Shown in pieces: positions 1-7,355 of a DNA stretch of 9,321 bases. The position numbers and the translations under genes are program-made. Positions within the stretch are counted from its first letter, which is position 1. Each line of letters opens with the position of its first letter. The notes under the pieces were generated by a model. That model searched no databases and was not told where the DNA came from. It saw only the letters and a list, made by a program, of their open reading frames with translations. This DNA comes from Planctomycetota bacterium (GTDB taxonomy: Bacteria > Planctomycetota > Planctomycetia > Pirellulales > Pirellulaceae). The DNA is taken from assembly GCA_024277285.1 (NCBI GenBank), contig JAJRVM010000268.1, positions 1 to 9,321 of the forward strand. The letters run 5' to 3'.

Positions 1-508
1 CAAGCAGCCGAAGCTAGGTATCCTCCGAGCAGAAAAGAGGCCGGGAGCACGACTGGTCGGGGGTCAAAACGAGGCTCTGCGCCGGGCTTGTCCCGGCCGG
101 GAGCACGACTGGTCGGCTACCAGCAACGCGTCCTTCGTCTTCCATCGGTCGAACGGAAGGTTTTCTATTAACCGTCGCTTTGCTGAGGCCGAATCAAGAC
201 GCGGTTGGCTTCAACATGGGCCGCTCGCCTTTCAACCGAGACGCCACTTGAAGCTGGGTAATGGTTCCGCAGTCGGCGTGACGAGTCGGTTGTGGCTTGA
301 AACGCGTGAACGGTTACCTCAAAAGAGCGCAAACAGAACGCCGATCAGCGCGGCAGGAGAAGAGGGCAAGAAGATGGTGGGCAAAAGAAAACGCTAGGTG
401 GAGCGGTCTGCGGTCAGGCGTCCTCTTCCCGGCTTCGATCGCAATGTGGCGCTGTCCAGCTAAGCTGCTCCCAAACGGTCGACTTTCTTGGCAGCCCAGC
501 CGAGGTCA
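1..508. other. Non-coding left flank
   Basis: I see no convincing gene here. The open frames are short, lack a recognisable start context, and give Arg/Ser/Pro-rich translations typical of random reading of GC-rich DNA. What can be seen is a 22-bp direct repeat (39-60 and 95-116), a GC hairpin between the two copies, and at the right edge a hairpin over the end of the neighbouring minus-strand gene. A promoter or small RNA cannot be excluded. Confidence 0.55.
39..116. repeat. 22-bp perfect direct repeat, two copies
   Basis: Positions 39-60 and 95-116 carry the same 22 bases, beginning GGCCGGGAGC and ending GACTGGTCGG, 56 bp apart. Between them lies a perfect 6-bp hairpin (GCCGGG at 81-86, loop CTTGT, CCCGGC at 92-97), and the second arm overlaps the first bases of the second repeat copy. 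No coding sequence covers it. Two copies with a hairpin spacer fit a fragment of an interspersed intergenic repeat; I see no transposase. Confidence 0.75.
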
Positions 509-519
509 TCACGCCTCGG
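500..519 (-). terminator. Possible weak terminator hairpin at the end of the 177-aa gene
   Basis: CCGAGG (500-505) and CCTCGG (514-519) form a perfect 6-bp stem with an 8-nt loop that contains the minus-strand stop codon at 509-511. No T-run follows on the minus strand, so this is not a classical Rho-independent terminator. It may simply be a stop-codon hairpin or chance in GC-rich DNA. Confidence 0.25.
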
Positions 520-1042
520 TGGCCCGCAACGCCGGTCCGCCTCCTGGGCGAACGATGATCTGCCGAGTTCGCGCGGCGCCGTTGCTGCCAAAGCCCAATT
601 GCTGCTCCTGTTCAAACAACTGAGTGATGGCAGCGCGCAGCGATGAATCTGATTCCAGCAGTTGTTCGATCTTCGCACGGTCCCAATGGCCACTCGTCTC
701 GAGCAAGCGGCCGTCCGCATCCTGCTCGACAACCGCCGGCTCGGAGAGGTCGATCCCCGCAGCCGAAAACCGCTCGGCCAACTGCTTTTCGACCGACTGC
801 CGCAGTGACTCGAGCTGTTGACGCAGAAGGTCAAGCTGTACCTGCCCGCTACGTTCGGAAACGTTGGGCGCCCGGTCCGCAGGCGTCAACGTGTCACTCG
901 ACTGGCCAATCGAATCACGTTCGGTCAAGCCGCCAAGCATGCTCGCAAAAGAGCTGCCTTTTTGCAACGCGCTGCCAACACCTTCCACAACCGTTTCGAG
1001 TGCCGCCGCTGCAACGGGGATTAACGGTGTCACGATATTCAT
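509..1042 (-). CDS. Hypothetical protein with central coiled coil (177 aa)
   Basis: I do not recognise this family. The protein opens with a mildly hydrophobic Ala/Val stretch (residues about 4-25, including PVAAAALETVVEGVGSAL) that is not a convincing signal peptide or membrane segment. A Ser/Thr-rich linker follows. A heptad-like helix with QLDLLRQQLESLRQSVEKQL (about 68-87) then leads into a compact region ending in an acidic and Gln-rich helix (LFEQEQQLG). The tail is Gly/Arg-rich. The ATG at 1042 has AGG about 8 bases upstream on the minus strand. Even amino acid composition, a plausible coiled coil and lack of a better frame on either strand support a real gene. It has no close neighbour on its strand: about 370 bp separate it from the glycosylase gene upstream. 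It may be a cytoplasmic structural or appendage-associated protein, but nothing here proves that. Confidence 0.65.
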   Translation of the reverse strand: MNIVTPLIPVAAAALETVVEGVGSALQKGSSFASMLGGLTERDSIGQSSDTLTPADRAPNVSERSGQVQLDLLRQQLESLRQSVEKQLAERFSAAGIDLSEPAVVEQDADGRLLETSGHWDRAKIEQLLESDSSLRAAITQLFEQEQQLGFGSNGAARTRQIIVRPGGGPALRATEA

Positions 1043-1410
1043 GATGAACCTGCCGCAGCCTAATGCCGCTAATTACCCGCTAAATAGTAGTTGCGATCCG
1101 AAGAAACCTGTTCGAAAAGGCGCTTAACTCTCGATTCCGGCTAGGCAACCGATGATACCTGGAAAACCTCACGTTCGACCGACGAAAAACCAAAGCGGCA
1201 TTGCTGGTAGCTGACCGATCGTGCCGAACACTATTGAGACTGGCCCGGCGGAGCGCCTTTTCATCAGCGTCCATCCGCGTTTATTAGCGGTCCCCTCACG
1301 GAATGGGCCGATCGAGTCCTCATTTCCGCAAATGCTTACAAAACCAGACGTGCCATGTGTCCAGTTGCCCACACCGCGTGAACCTTCAGAACTCGGTACA
1401 CGCGTTACCA
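1043..1410. other. Non-coding spacer between the 177-aa gene and the glycosylase gene
   Basis: This 368-bp stretch shows no convincing gene. A minus-strand frame (1169-1588) runs through it, but it overlaps the glycosylase gene in another frame and its translation has no recognisable features. The promoter of the 177-aa gene should lie near 1043-1150, yet I could not pick a clear -35/-10 pair. Confidence 0.5.
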
Positions 1411-2010
1411 TCACACTTCTCGCATTCGACGTGGCCCGCTCACAAACGAGCAACCCACGATGAAAAAACGTAGCAGCATGTCGTGCGCTGCCGTTACACC
1501 AATCCGCACAGAGTTCCCGATCGTATCGCTCGAAACCGCGCCCAACGTATCGTCGACCCAAAGACGGTGACCACGAGTCAGGTCCCAATGGTCGAGTTGC
1601 CGATCGATGGCCATCGCCTCACACAAACGCGCGGGACCTCGCGTTAAGTCGCTGATCGCCGTCCTCCCACGTCTGTGCTGCATCAAAGGGACGCCCTCGA
1701 GCGGCTCAACCGCTCGAATCAACACGGCCGATGCACGTCCGATCGCTTCCGTTACCGTGTTGAAGCAATGCCGCGAATGGATCGGATAAACATAAGCACG
1801 TCCCGCCCGTCCGAACATGGCAGCATTGCTGCGCGTTCGGCCACGTGCTGCGTGACACGCTAAATCATCCTTGTACAAATACGCTTCGGTCTCGACGATG
1901 CGTCCCGAGGTCACCCCCTCGCGCGAGCGACGAACCAGACGTTTGCCAAGCAACCCACGCGCGACATCGCGTGGAGCACGCTGGTAAAACTCGGCCGTCA
2001 ACACAGACAT
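1411..2010 (-). CDS. 3-methyladenine DNA glycosylase (AAG/MPG family)
   Basis: This is a 199-aa monofunctional base-excision repair glycosylase that removes alkylated purines such as 3-methyladenine. The whole family pattern is present: FYQRAPRDVARGLLGKRLV at the N-terminus, GRIVETEAY (residues 36-44) with the presumed catalytic Glu42, ACHAARGRT (51-59), MFGRAGRAYVY (65-75), AVLIRAVEP (95-103), LTRGPARLCEAMAI (122-135) and a terminal FVSGPRR. Aligned from memory to human AAG, Glu125, Tyr127, His136, Tyr159 and Asn169 match Glu42, Tyr44, His53, Tyr75 and Asn84. The position of the intercalating Tyr162 is His78. Length is normal for bacterial members. The ATG overlaps the stop codon of the upstream lipoprotein gene by one base (TAATG), so translation is probably coupled. 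The enzyme should be cytoplasmic and act on chromosomal DNA. Confidence 0.93.
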   Translation of the reverse strand: MSVLTAEFYQRAPRDVARGLLGKRLVRRSREGVTSGRIVETEAYLYKDDLACHAARGRTRSNAAMFGRAGRAYVYPIHSRHCFNTVTEAIGRASAVLIRAVEPLEGVPLMQHRRGRTAISDLTRGPARLCEAMAIDRQLDHWDLTRGHRLWVDDTLGAVSSDTIGNSVRIGVTAAHDMLLRFFIVGCSFVSGPRRMREV

Positions 2011-2756
2011 TATCGTCGCGCACGCCGGACCAGCCGGCTGTTGGGGTGTGGCTGGTAATAGGGAGCTGCAGGCCGACGCGCCGCGGCGTGCGTCACCGGT
2101 GGTATGCTCGGCGGTGGCGCAGGGACCGGCTCGACCGAATCGAGGACCGGCATGCCGTTGTCAAACGCTGGATCGTAAATCTCGCCATCCATCATCTCGG
2201 CAGATCCGCTGGCGCAATCGTCGCAGCCACAACCCGGCTCCCCGGCATATCGTCCACCGCCGCAGAGGTCACACCCATTGGCACATCCAACTGGACAGTT
2301 GCGGACGCCATGCAGACCACGTAAGAATCGGTCATGTCCTGAGGGGCCACAACATCCCCGTCCAACGAAGTTGCCATGGTTGTCGCACGGATCGCAATCG
2401 TCGGGTGGGTCGTAACTCCATTCGCCCCAGTAAATGTCGCCACAGCCCGCGTTGCAGGTCAACATGTTGTGCAACATGCCAGTAAGTGTGTGCCGACCGT
2501 ACTGCCCAGGGGTCGCACAGGAATCGCACGGCTCGTCAACCATCACCGCACCGGCTCCAACAATACCCGGACCGGGCATACCGGCACCGGCCATTTCAGG
2601 AGCGTCACATGCGGCTGGTCCAACGTTGTTGAAACGGCCTGACAACCCGTGCGGACCGCCGTCATCGCAATAGTAGGTGTACGGCGACGCGCAGCCGATC
2701 AGGCCGAGACACCCGATGGCAAGCCCAATCCACGTTGCTGCGGTGCGGTTGTTCAT
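2010..2756 (-). CDS. Cys-rich planctomycete-type lipoprotein
   Basis: From the ATG at 2756 the product is 248 aa. It starts with a lipoprotein signal peptide: MNNR, a hydrophobic helix, then the lipobox Leu19-Ile20-Gly21-Cys22, so it should be exported and lipid-anchored. The mature part holds about 17 cysteines, mostly as CxxC, CC and CxC (EPCDSC, DDCDPC, GRGCCG, NGCDLC, PGCGCDDC), around a Gly-rich body and the core TLTGMLHNMLTC. It ends in a Pro-rich, Arg-rich tail (SRLVRRARR). The pattern recalls Cys-rich envelope proteins common in planctomycetes; their function is unknown to me. A longer reading from 2846 would put 30 unlikely residues before the signal peptide. The chosen start has AGGGA about 10 bases and AAGG immediately upstream. 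The stop codon shares one base with the glycosylase start. Disulfide stabilisation or metal binding are guesses. Confidence 0.8.
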   Translation of the reverse strand: MNNRTAATWIGLAIGCLGLIGCASPYTYYCDDGGPHGLSGRFNNVGPAACDAPEMAGAGMPGPGIVGAGAVMVDEPCDSCATPGQYGRHTLTGMLHNMLTCNAGCGDIYWGEWSYDPPDDCDPCDNHGNFVGRGCCGPSGHDRFLRGLHGVRNCPVGCANGCDLCGGGRYAGEPGCGCDDCASGSAEMMDGEIYDPAFDNGMPVLDSVEPVPAPPPSIPPVTHAAARRPAAPYYQPHPNSRLVRRARR

Positions 2757-3210
2757 CCTTGAAGTTCCCTCAAAACAAGCCAATTCCACCTGAACGTTCT
2801 CGCGCAGCGTGCGCAGCGCAGTACGCGCAACGAGATTCCAAAACAAATATCGGCCCTCCAGTCGTCAAAATCGAGAAAATCAGCATAATCGTTACATATT
2901 GCCATCAAAACCGTCTAGCCATGCGACGCAAACTTGCCTATCTTTCCATCTAATCGACTTACAGACGTCATTAGCACAGGGCGGCAGGGCCGCCAGCCAA
3001 CCACGAGCTACCGCTCGGATAGCATTGACCCGCTCCCGTTGGTCGCTGAAGTCTGCTCAAGAATACAAGCCATTTACCGTTTTTAGCACAGGGCGGCAGG
3101 GCCGCCAGCCAACCACGAGCTACCGCTCGAATAGCATTGACCCGCTCCCGTTGGTCGCTGAAGTCTGCTCAAGAATACAAGCCATTTACCGTTTTTAGCA
3201 CAGGACGTTC
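2757..3210. other. Divergent intergenic region with AT-richer centre
   Basis: This 454-bp spacer separates the minus-strand lipoprotein gene from rsmG. About 2835-2970 is clearly richer in A and T than the flanks and is the likeliest place for divergent promoters, though I could not fix a convincing -35/-10 pair. The right half is a tandem duplication (listed separately). A plus-strand open frame through it is not a gene, because the 112-bp repeat period shifts frame between copies. Confidence 0.6.
2971..3204. repeat. 112-bp tandem duplication with partial third copy
   Basis: Copy 1 is 2971-3082, copy 2 is 3083-3194, and a 10-bp third copy (TTAGCACAGG) is 3195-3204. The two full copies differ at one base only (G at 3018, A at 3130), so the duplication is recent or maintained. 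Each unit contains two perfect small hairpins. The first is GGCGGC, loop AGG, GCCGCC (2980-2994 and 3092-3106). The second is CGAGC, loop TACC, GCTCG (3004-3017 and 3116-3129). Each unit ends in a T-run before TTAGCACAGG. The period is not a multiple of three, which argues against coding. The last 10 bp supply the AGGA that precedes the rsmG start codon. Confidence 0.95.
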
Positions 3211-3873
3211 ATGACCGATCCTACCGACTCGACATCACTAGCCGAAGCTCTGCAGGCACTGGAGTTGAAGTTGCCCGACGAGCAGATCGCGCAGTTAGAT
3301 CGTTACCGAGCCGTGCTATGGCGCTGGAACGAAAAGCTTAATTTGACCCGGCATACCGACTTCGACGCGTTTGCCAGCCGCGATGTGTGTGACAGCCTGC
3401 AACTCGCGCAGTTGTTGGACCCGGGCGAGGAAGTATTGGACGTCGGCAGTGGTGGCGGCGTGCCTGGCATCATACTGGCCATCCTGCGTCCCGATATCGA
3501 AGTGAGTCTTTGCGAATCGGTCCAGAAGAAGGCCAAGGTATTGGACTCAATCGTTACCGAACTGAAAATGTCCGTGCCGGTGCATCATTGCCGCGCGGAG
3601 AGTCTACTGAACGACTTTCGTTTCGACACGATCGTCGCACGTGCCGTCGGGCCGTTATGGAAAATCTGCACCTGGTTCGCCCCCCATTGGCAGTCGATCA
3701 CACGGCTACTGCTAATCAAAGGCCCACGCTGGACGGAAGAAAGAGCGGCCGCACGCGAGCGTGGTTTGCTCGCCAAACTCGCACTCCGCCGTGTCGCTCA
3801 GTACCCTATGCCGGGAACCGATTCCCACAGCGTGATCCTGCAATTGACTCGGCAGGATGCGAGTTCCGGTTGA
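3211..3873 (+). CDS. rsmG: 16S rRNA (guanine527-N7)-methyltransferase RsmG (GidB)
   Basis: The 220-aa product is a SAM-dependent methyltransferase that makes m7G at position 527 of 16S rRNA in the 30S subunit. The family signature is clear: WNEKLNLTRHTD (residues 39-50), the RDVCDSLQLAQLL helix (57-69), the SAM-binding glycine loop VLDVGSGGGVPGI (75-87), LCESVQKKAKVL (100-111) with the ribose-binding acidic residue, and ARAVGPL (143-149). Length is normal. The ATG at 3211 is preceded by AGGA with a 5-base gap, and that AGGA overlaps the end of the upstream 112-bp repeat. Its usual partner mnmG (gidA) is not next to it. The cys genes lie downstream on the same strand, but a candidate promoter begins at its stop codon, so they probably form a separate unit. 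In other bacteria loss of this enzyme gives low-level streptomycin resistance. Confidence 0.95.
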   Translation: MTDPTDSTSLAEALQALELKLPDEQIAQLDRYRAVLWRWNEKLNLTRHTDFDAFASRDVCDSLQLAQLLDPGEEVLDVGSGGGVPGIILAILRPDIEVSLCESVQKKAKVLDSIVTELKMSVPVHHCRAESLLNDFRFDTIVARAVGPLWKICTWFAPHWQSITRLLLIKGPRWTEERAAARERGLLAKLALRRVAQYPMPGTDSHSVILQLTRQDASSG

Positions 3874-3898
3874 GTCGTGCGGGGGAGTTGCCTATACT
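3870..3898 (+). promoter_or_regulatory. Candidate sigma70-type promoter upstream of cysD
   Basis: TTGAGT (3870-3875) and TATACT (3893-3898) are separated by exactly 17 bp, matching the consensus at 4 of 6 and 5 of 6 positions. The -35 element overlaps the rsmG stop codon. Transcription would start near 3905 and give a leader of about 250 nt before cysD. GGGAG (3883-3887) and CTCCC (3897-3901) also form a 5-bp stem spanning the -10, which could instead end rsmG transcription weakly. Confidence 0.4.
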
Positions 3899-3904
3899 CC
3901 CAGG

Positions 3905-4158
3905 TTCGGGCGCGAGGTGCGGAGCCGTGGACCTTCCATGGGGCATCGAATTGCCAGCCGCACGGGCCGGCATCGGTTCCATCCGGCGCCGGGCGATTCC
4001 GTGGCGGACGCTCGAAAACGACAGCTGCCTATGCCGTCCCAGGGCCGAGTTACGGCCAACAGCATGCACGCTTGGAAGTGAAGGAAACGGCGCCGGTACG
4101 CGTCTATTTTGACACCGCAGAATAACAGACGATTTTGCCTCGCAAGTAGAAAAAGCAC
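3905..4158 (+). other. Putative long 5' leader of cysD
   Basis: This is about 254 nt without a convincing gene. Two small frames exist, 3938-4081 (47 codons, Arg/His-rich) and 3877-4125 (82 codons, ending LEVKETAPVRVYFDTAE). Neither has a clear ribosome site or a recognisable family. I could not match the stretch to a riboswitch class I know. Its length before a sulfate-assimilation gene makes a regulatory leader or a small peptide gene possible. Confidence 0.3.
4109..4136 (+). promoter_or_regulatory. Alternative proximal promoter of cysD
   Basis: A perfect -35 hexamer TTGACA (4109-4114) is followed after 16 bp by the weak -10 GATTTT (4131-4136). Transcription would start about 15 nt before the cysD ATG. 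The -10 matches at only 3 of 6 positions, so an activator or an alternative sigma factor would be needed. It competes with the distal candidate at 3870-3898. Confidence 0.3.
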
Positions 4159-5070
4159 ATGTCGAGCTACAATCTTACGCACTTGAAGCAGCTTGAGGCC
4201 GAGAGTATCCACATCATTCGCGAAGTGGTGGCCGAGTTCAGTAACCCGGTCATGCTCTATTCGGTCGGTAAAGATTCGTCCGTCATGGTCCAATTGGCAC
4301 TCAAGGCCTTCTACCCCGCCAAACCTCCGTTCCCGTTGATGCACATCGATACAACGTGGAAGTTTCGCGAGATGATTGCGTTCCGTGAGAGTTACGCGCG
4401 GAAGGAACTTGGGTTGGACTTGATCGTCCACAGTAACGAAGAGGGACGCAAACTGGGCATCCACCCGTTGGACGACAGTGAGAAGCATACCGAGATCATG
4501 AAGACCGACGCGTTGAAGCAGGCGTTGGACAAGTACCAGTTTGATGCCGCTTTTGGTGGCGCGCGGCGCGACGAGGAGAAATCGCGGGCCAAAGAACGCG
4601 TCTACTCGTTTCGGGATCGCAACCATAGTTGGGACCCGAAGAACCAACGTCCCGAACTGTGGAACCTGTACAACTCCAAGGTCAATAAGGGCGAGAGCAT
4701 TCGCGTGTTCCCGCTGTCGAACTGGACCGAGTTGGATGTCTGGCAGTACATTCACCTGGAGAGTATCCCAATCGTGCCACTCTATTTTGCCGCCCCTCGC
4801 CCCGTGGTCAAACGCGACGGCGTTCTGATCCTGGTTGATGACGATCGGCTTGGATTGCGGCCCGGTGAAGAACCGCAAATCAAGAGCGTTCGCTTTCGGA
4901 CACTCGGCTGCTACCCACTTACCGGTGCCGTGGAATCGGACGCCAAAACGCTCCCGGAGATCATCCAGGAGATGTTGTTGACCAAAACCTCAGAACGGCA
5001 GGGACGCGTGATCGACCAGGATGAGGGCGGCTCGGGGATGGAAGAAAAGAAGAAACGCGGTTACTTCTAG
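4159..5070 (+). CDS. cysD: Sulfate adenylyltransferase subunit 2 (CysD)
   Basis: The 303-aa catalytic subunit of ATP sulfurylase forms adenosine 5'-phosphosulfate (APS) from ATP and sulfate in the cytoplasm, working with the GTPase subunit CysN. It belongs to the PAPS reductase-like ATP pyrophosphatase fold. Visible motifs are the PP-loop SVGKDSSV (residues 35-42), [11 protein letters not shown] (62-72), the family block [15 protein letters not shown] (133-147), [13 protein letters not shown] (186-198), [12 protein letters not shown] (247-258) and the terminal KKKRGYF that closes most CysD proteins. Length is almost identical to the E. coli protein as I remember it. The start at 4159 keeps the usual N-terminal [15 protein letters not shown] helix; its ribosome site is weak. 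The fused cysNC gene follows after 180 bp on the same strand. Confidence 0.97.
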   Translation: MSSYNLTHLKQLEAESIHIIREVVAEFSNPVMLYSVGKDSSVMVQLALKAFYPAKPPFPLMHIDTTWKFREMIAFRESYARKELGLDLIVHSNEEGRKLGIHPLDDSEKHTEIMKTDALKQALDKYQFDAAFGGARRDEEKSRAKERVYSFRDRNHSWDPKNQRPELWNLYNSKVNKGESIRVFPLSNWTELDVWQYIHLESIPIVPLYFAAPRPVVKRDGVLILVDDDRLGLRPGEEPQIKSVRFRTLGCYPLTGAVESDAKTLPEIIQEMLLTKTSERQGRVIDQDEGGSGMEEKKKRGYF

Positions 5071-5250
5071 GAACCTGCCACTCATCTACCGGAAAGCCAC
5101 ACCAATCACTCACCGGACCAACAGTCGTACGAGTTTCGCGGAGCGTTCTCTCACCGGTCCAAACCGTTTAGAGGCTGAGTAAGGCGGCGTGACTTTCGCA
5201 CGAACACGCCCCGTTTTGGCTCGACGAGCCAGGAAAACAAGACGAAGACT
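5071..5250 (+). other. cysD-cysNC intercistronic spacer with hairpins
   Basis: The 180-bp gap is unusually wide for a CysD-CysN pair. It holds an imperfect direct repeat (CTCACCGGACCA near 5109 and CTCACCGGTCCA near 5149), a possible stem GGCGTG/CACGCC around 5186-5210, and a perfect hairpin TGGCTC-GAC-GAGCCA at 5217-5231, about 20 bases before the cysNC ATG. No T-run follows, so read-through into cysNC is expected. The hairpin may protect the mRNA or tune CysNC translation. Confidence 0.5.
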
Positions 5251-7188
5251 ATGTCGCATCAATCAGACTTGATCGCCACTGATATTCATGCCTACCTGAA
5301 ACAGCATGAAAACAAAGAACTATTGCGTTTCCTCACCTGCGGTAGCGTGGACGATGGCAAGAGCACGTTGATTGGCCGCTTGCTCTACGATTCAAAAATG
5401 ATCTACGAAGATCAACTCGCCGCCCTCGAACGTGATTCAAAAACTCACGGCACGACAGGCGGCGATTTCGACCCCGCACTGTTGACCGACGGATTGAAAG
5501 CCGAACGCGAACAGGGCATTACGATCGATGTCGCTTATCGGTATTTTTCGACCTCAAAACGAAAGTTCATTATTGCTGATACACCGGGGCACGAGCAATA
5601 CACTCGCAATATGGCCACCGGCGCGTCGACTGCGGATCTGGCCGTGATTCTGATCGATGCTCGACACGGTGTGCTGACGCAAACCAAACGCCATTCATTC
5701 ATCACGTCGCTGCTGGGAATCAAGCATGTCCTGGTCGCGGTCAATAAGATGGACCTGGTCGACTTCAGCCAGGAAGTGTTTGAAAAGATCCGCGCGGAAT
5801 ACAACCAGTTTGTCGCTCGTTTGGACCTGCCCGACCTGCACTTCATCCCACTCTCGGCACTGCGTGGTGACAACGTCGTCGATCGCAGTGAGGCGATGCC
5901 CTGGTACCATGGCAATACGCTGATGAACTTCCTCGAAACGGTCTACATTGGCTCGGACCGCAACTTTGAAGACTTTCGGTTCCCGGTGCAACTGGTTAAC
6001 CGCCCGCATCTCGATTTCCGCGGCTTCTGCGGAACCGTCGCCTCGGGCATCATCCGCCAAGGCGATGAAATCGTTGCGCTGCCGTCGCGCAAGACCAGTC
6101 GCGTCAAGTCGATTGTGTCGTTCGATGGTGAGATGAAAGAAGCGTTTGCGCCTCTCTCCGTCACGCTTACTCTGGAGGATGAAATTGACGTCAGCCGAGG
6201 CGATATGTTGGTGCGACCCGGCAACGTCCCTCGCTTGGAGTCCCGTTTCGATTGTATGGTCGTCTGGATGGACGAAGAACCGATGAGTGTCGGGAAGCCA
6301 TACATTTTCAAACACACTACGAAAATGGTTAATGGAGCAGTCAGTGATCTGCGTTATCAAGTGGATGTCAACACGCTGCACCGCCGTGATGCCGACACTT
6401 TGCATTTGAACGAGATCGGTCGCTGCGCCATCACGTTAAGCCAACCGATCGCTTACGACGCCTACCGCCGCAATCGATCCACTGGCGCTATTATTATCAT
6501 CGATCGGATCACGAACCGGACCGTCGCTGCTGGCATGATTTTGGATCGGATCACTCGCGATGATCGAATCGACCATTGGGAGGGCGATTCGCATAGCGAA
6601 ATTGAACCAAAGGAAGCCAGTAAAGTCACTCGGCAGGAACGTGCCGAACGCCTCGGCCAGCAACCGGCCACCGTGCTGCTAACCGGGCTGACCGCGTCCG
6701 GCAAGACTTCGATCGCCTATGCCTTGGAACGGCGCCTTTTCGATGTCGGCCGCTTGTGCACCGTGCTGGCCGGTCGCAACATGCGCAAAGGCATTAGCCG
6801 CGATCTCGGGTTTACCGCCGAAGAACGTTCCGAAAATCTGCGCCGTAGCGCCGAAGTCGCCAAACTGGTCAACGATGCCGGGTTGATCTGCATCGCTGCG
6901 TTTGTCGCCCCAAGCGAGGAGGTACGACAAAAGGCAGGCGACGTGATTGGCCGTGACCGGTTCTTGGTCGTTCACGTTGCCACTCCCCTGGACGCCTGCC
7001 GACAACGGGACGAGGAGGGCGCTTATGCGAAAGCCGATTCTGGCGAGATTGCCAACTTCCCGGGCGTCTCAGCGCCGTATGAAACCCCCGAACAACCCGA
7101 CCTCGTCGTCCGCGCCGATCAATGTTCGATTGACCAGTGTGTTGATCAAATCATGGCGCTGTTGAGCCAAAACAACATGATCCAATAG
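5251..7188 (+). CDS. cysNC: CysNC: sulfate adenylyltransferase subunit 1 / APS kinase fusion
   Basis: This 645-aa protein fuses the GTPase subunit of ATP sulfurylase to an APS kinase-like domain. The CysN part (about 1-440) is an EF-Tu-like GTPase with all key motifs: P-loop GSVDDGKST (31-39), [11 protein letters not shown] (86-96), [17 protein letters not shown] (110-126), NKMD (165-168) and SAL (202-204), then two beta-barrel domains. It couples GTP hydrolysis to APS synthesis by CysD. The CysC part (about 470-640) has Walker [10 protein letters not shown] (479-487), [17 protein letters not shown] (516-532), [16 protein letters not shown] (536-551) and [15 protein letters not shown] (597-611). 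The usual LDGDNVR loop reads LAGRNMR (506-512), losing both Asp residues, and FISP reads FVAP (551-554). Kinase activity is therefore uncertain. The start has only a weak ribosome site. Confidence 0.96.
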   Translation: MSHQSDLIATDIHAYLKQHENKELLRFLTCGSVDDGKSTLIGRLLYDSKMIYEDQLAALERDSKTHGTTGGDFDPALLTDGLKAEREQGITIDVAYRYFSTSKRKFIIADTPGHEQYTRNMATGASTADLAVILIDARHGVLTQTKRHSFITSLLGIKHVLVAVNKMDLVDFSQEVFEKIRAEYNQFVARLDLPDLHFIPLSALRGDNVVDRSEAMPWYHGNTLMNFLETVYIGSDRNFEDFRFPVQLVNRPHLDFRGFCGTVASGIIRQGDEIVALPSRKTSRVKSIVSFDGEMKEAFAPLSVTLTLEDEIDVSRGDMLVRPGNVPRLESRFDCMVVWMDEEPMSVGKPYIFKHTTKMVNGAVSDLRYQVDVNTLHRRDADTLHLNEIGRCAITLSQPIAYDAYRRNRSTGAIIIIDRITNRTVAAGMILDRITRDDRIDHWEGDSHSEIEPKEASKVTRQERAERLGQQPATVLLTGLTASGKTSIAYALERRLFDVGRLCTVLAGRNMRKGISRDLGFTAEERSENLRRSAEVAKLVNDAGLICIAAFVAPSEEVRQKAGDVIGRDRFLVVHVATPLDACRQRDEEGAYAKADSGEIANFPGVSAPYETPEQPDLVVRADQCSIDQCVDQIMALLSQNNMIQ

Positions 7189-7225
7189 CCACCGAGTTGC
7201 CCATGTTTCGCGTCAATTGCGTGTA

Positions 7226-7246
7226 GCTTGGGATTCCATCCCAAGC
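7226..7246. terminator. Hairpin between convergent cysNC and rrf2 genes
   Basis: GCTTGGGA (7226-7233) and TCCCAAGC (7239-7246) form a perfect 8-bp stem with a 5-nt loop, TTCCA. It lies 38 bp after the cysNC stop and 110 bp after the stop of the opposing regulator gene, the natural place for a shared bidirectional terminator. Neither side has a clear T-run, so termination may need Rho or the hairpin may act as a 3'-end stabiliser. Confidence 0.5.
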
Positions 7247-7355
7247 ATGGAAAACGTTCCGTCGGCAAAACGCCCTCTATCATCAAAACGCGAAGAAAGC
7301 CGTATTCCTCAACGCGGTCCTTGGGTGGCTGAGATCGGAAGCCACGTACCATCAA

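Noticed and set aside
1169..1588. A 139-codon minus-strand frame overlapping the end of the glycosylase gene
   Set aside because: It overlaps the glycosylase by about 180 bp in another frame, has no family features and an unconvincing start.
2882..2908. Minus-strand promoter TTGATG-15-TATGCT for the lipoprotein gene
   Set aside because: The spacer is two bases short and the -10 matches only 4 of 6. In an AT-richer stretch such hits arise by chance.
2809..3198. A 129-codon plus-strand frame through the tandem duplication
   Set aside because: The 112-bp period changes frame between copies, so the same DNA encodes two unrelated peptides. Real coding repeats would keep frame.
3938..4081. A 47-codon leader peptide gene before cysD
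   Set aside because: It has no ribosome site and no Cys or Met run suggesting attenuation, and its Arg/His composition is typical of noise. It is kept only as a possibility under the leader entry.
3892..4878. A 328-codon open frame on the minus strand opposite cysD
   Set aside because: It is fully antisense to a strongly conserved CysD gene. Its translation is Val/Leu/Arg/His-rich with no recognisable domain, as expected from codon bias mirrored on the other strand.
5695..6405. A 236-codon minus-strand frame inside cysNC
   Set aside because: It lies antisense to the conserved CysN GTPase and barrel domains and shows no motif. It is a shadow of the real gene.
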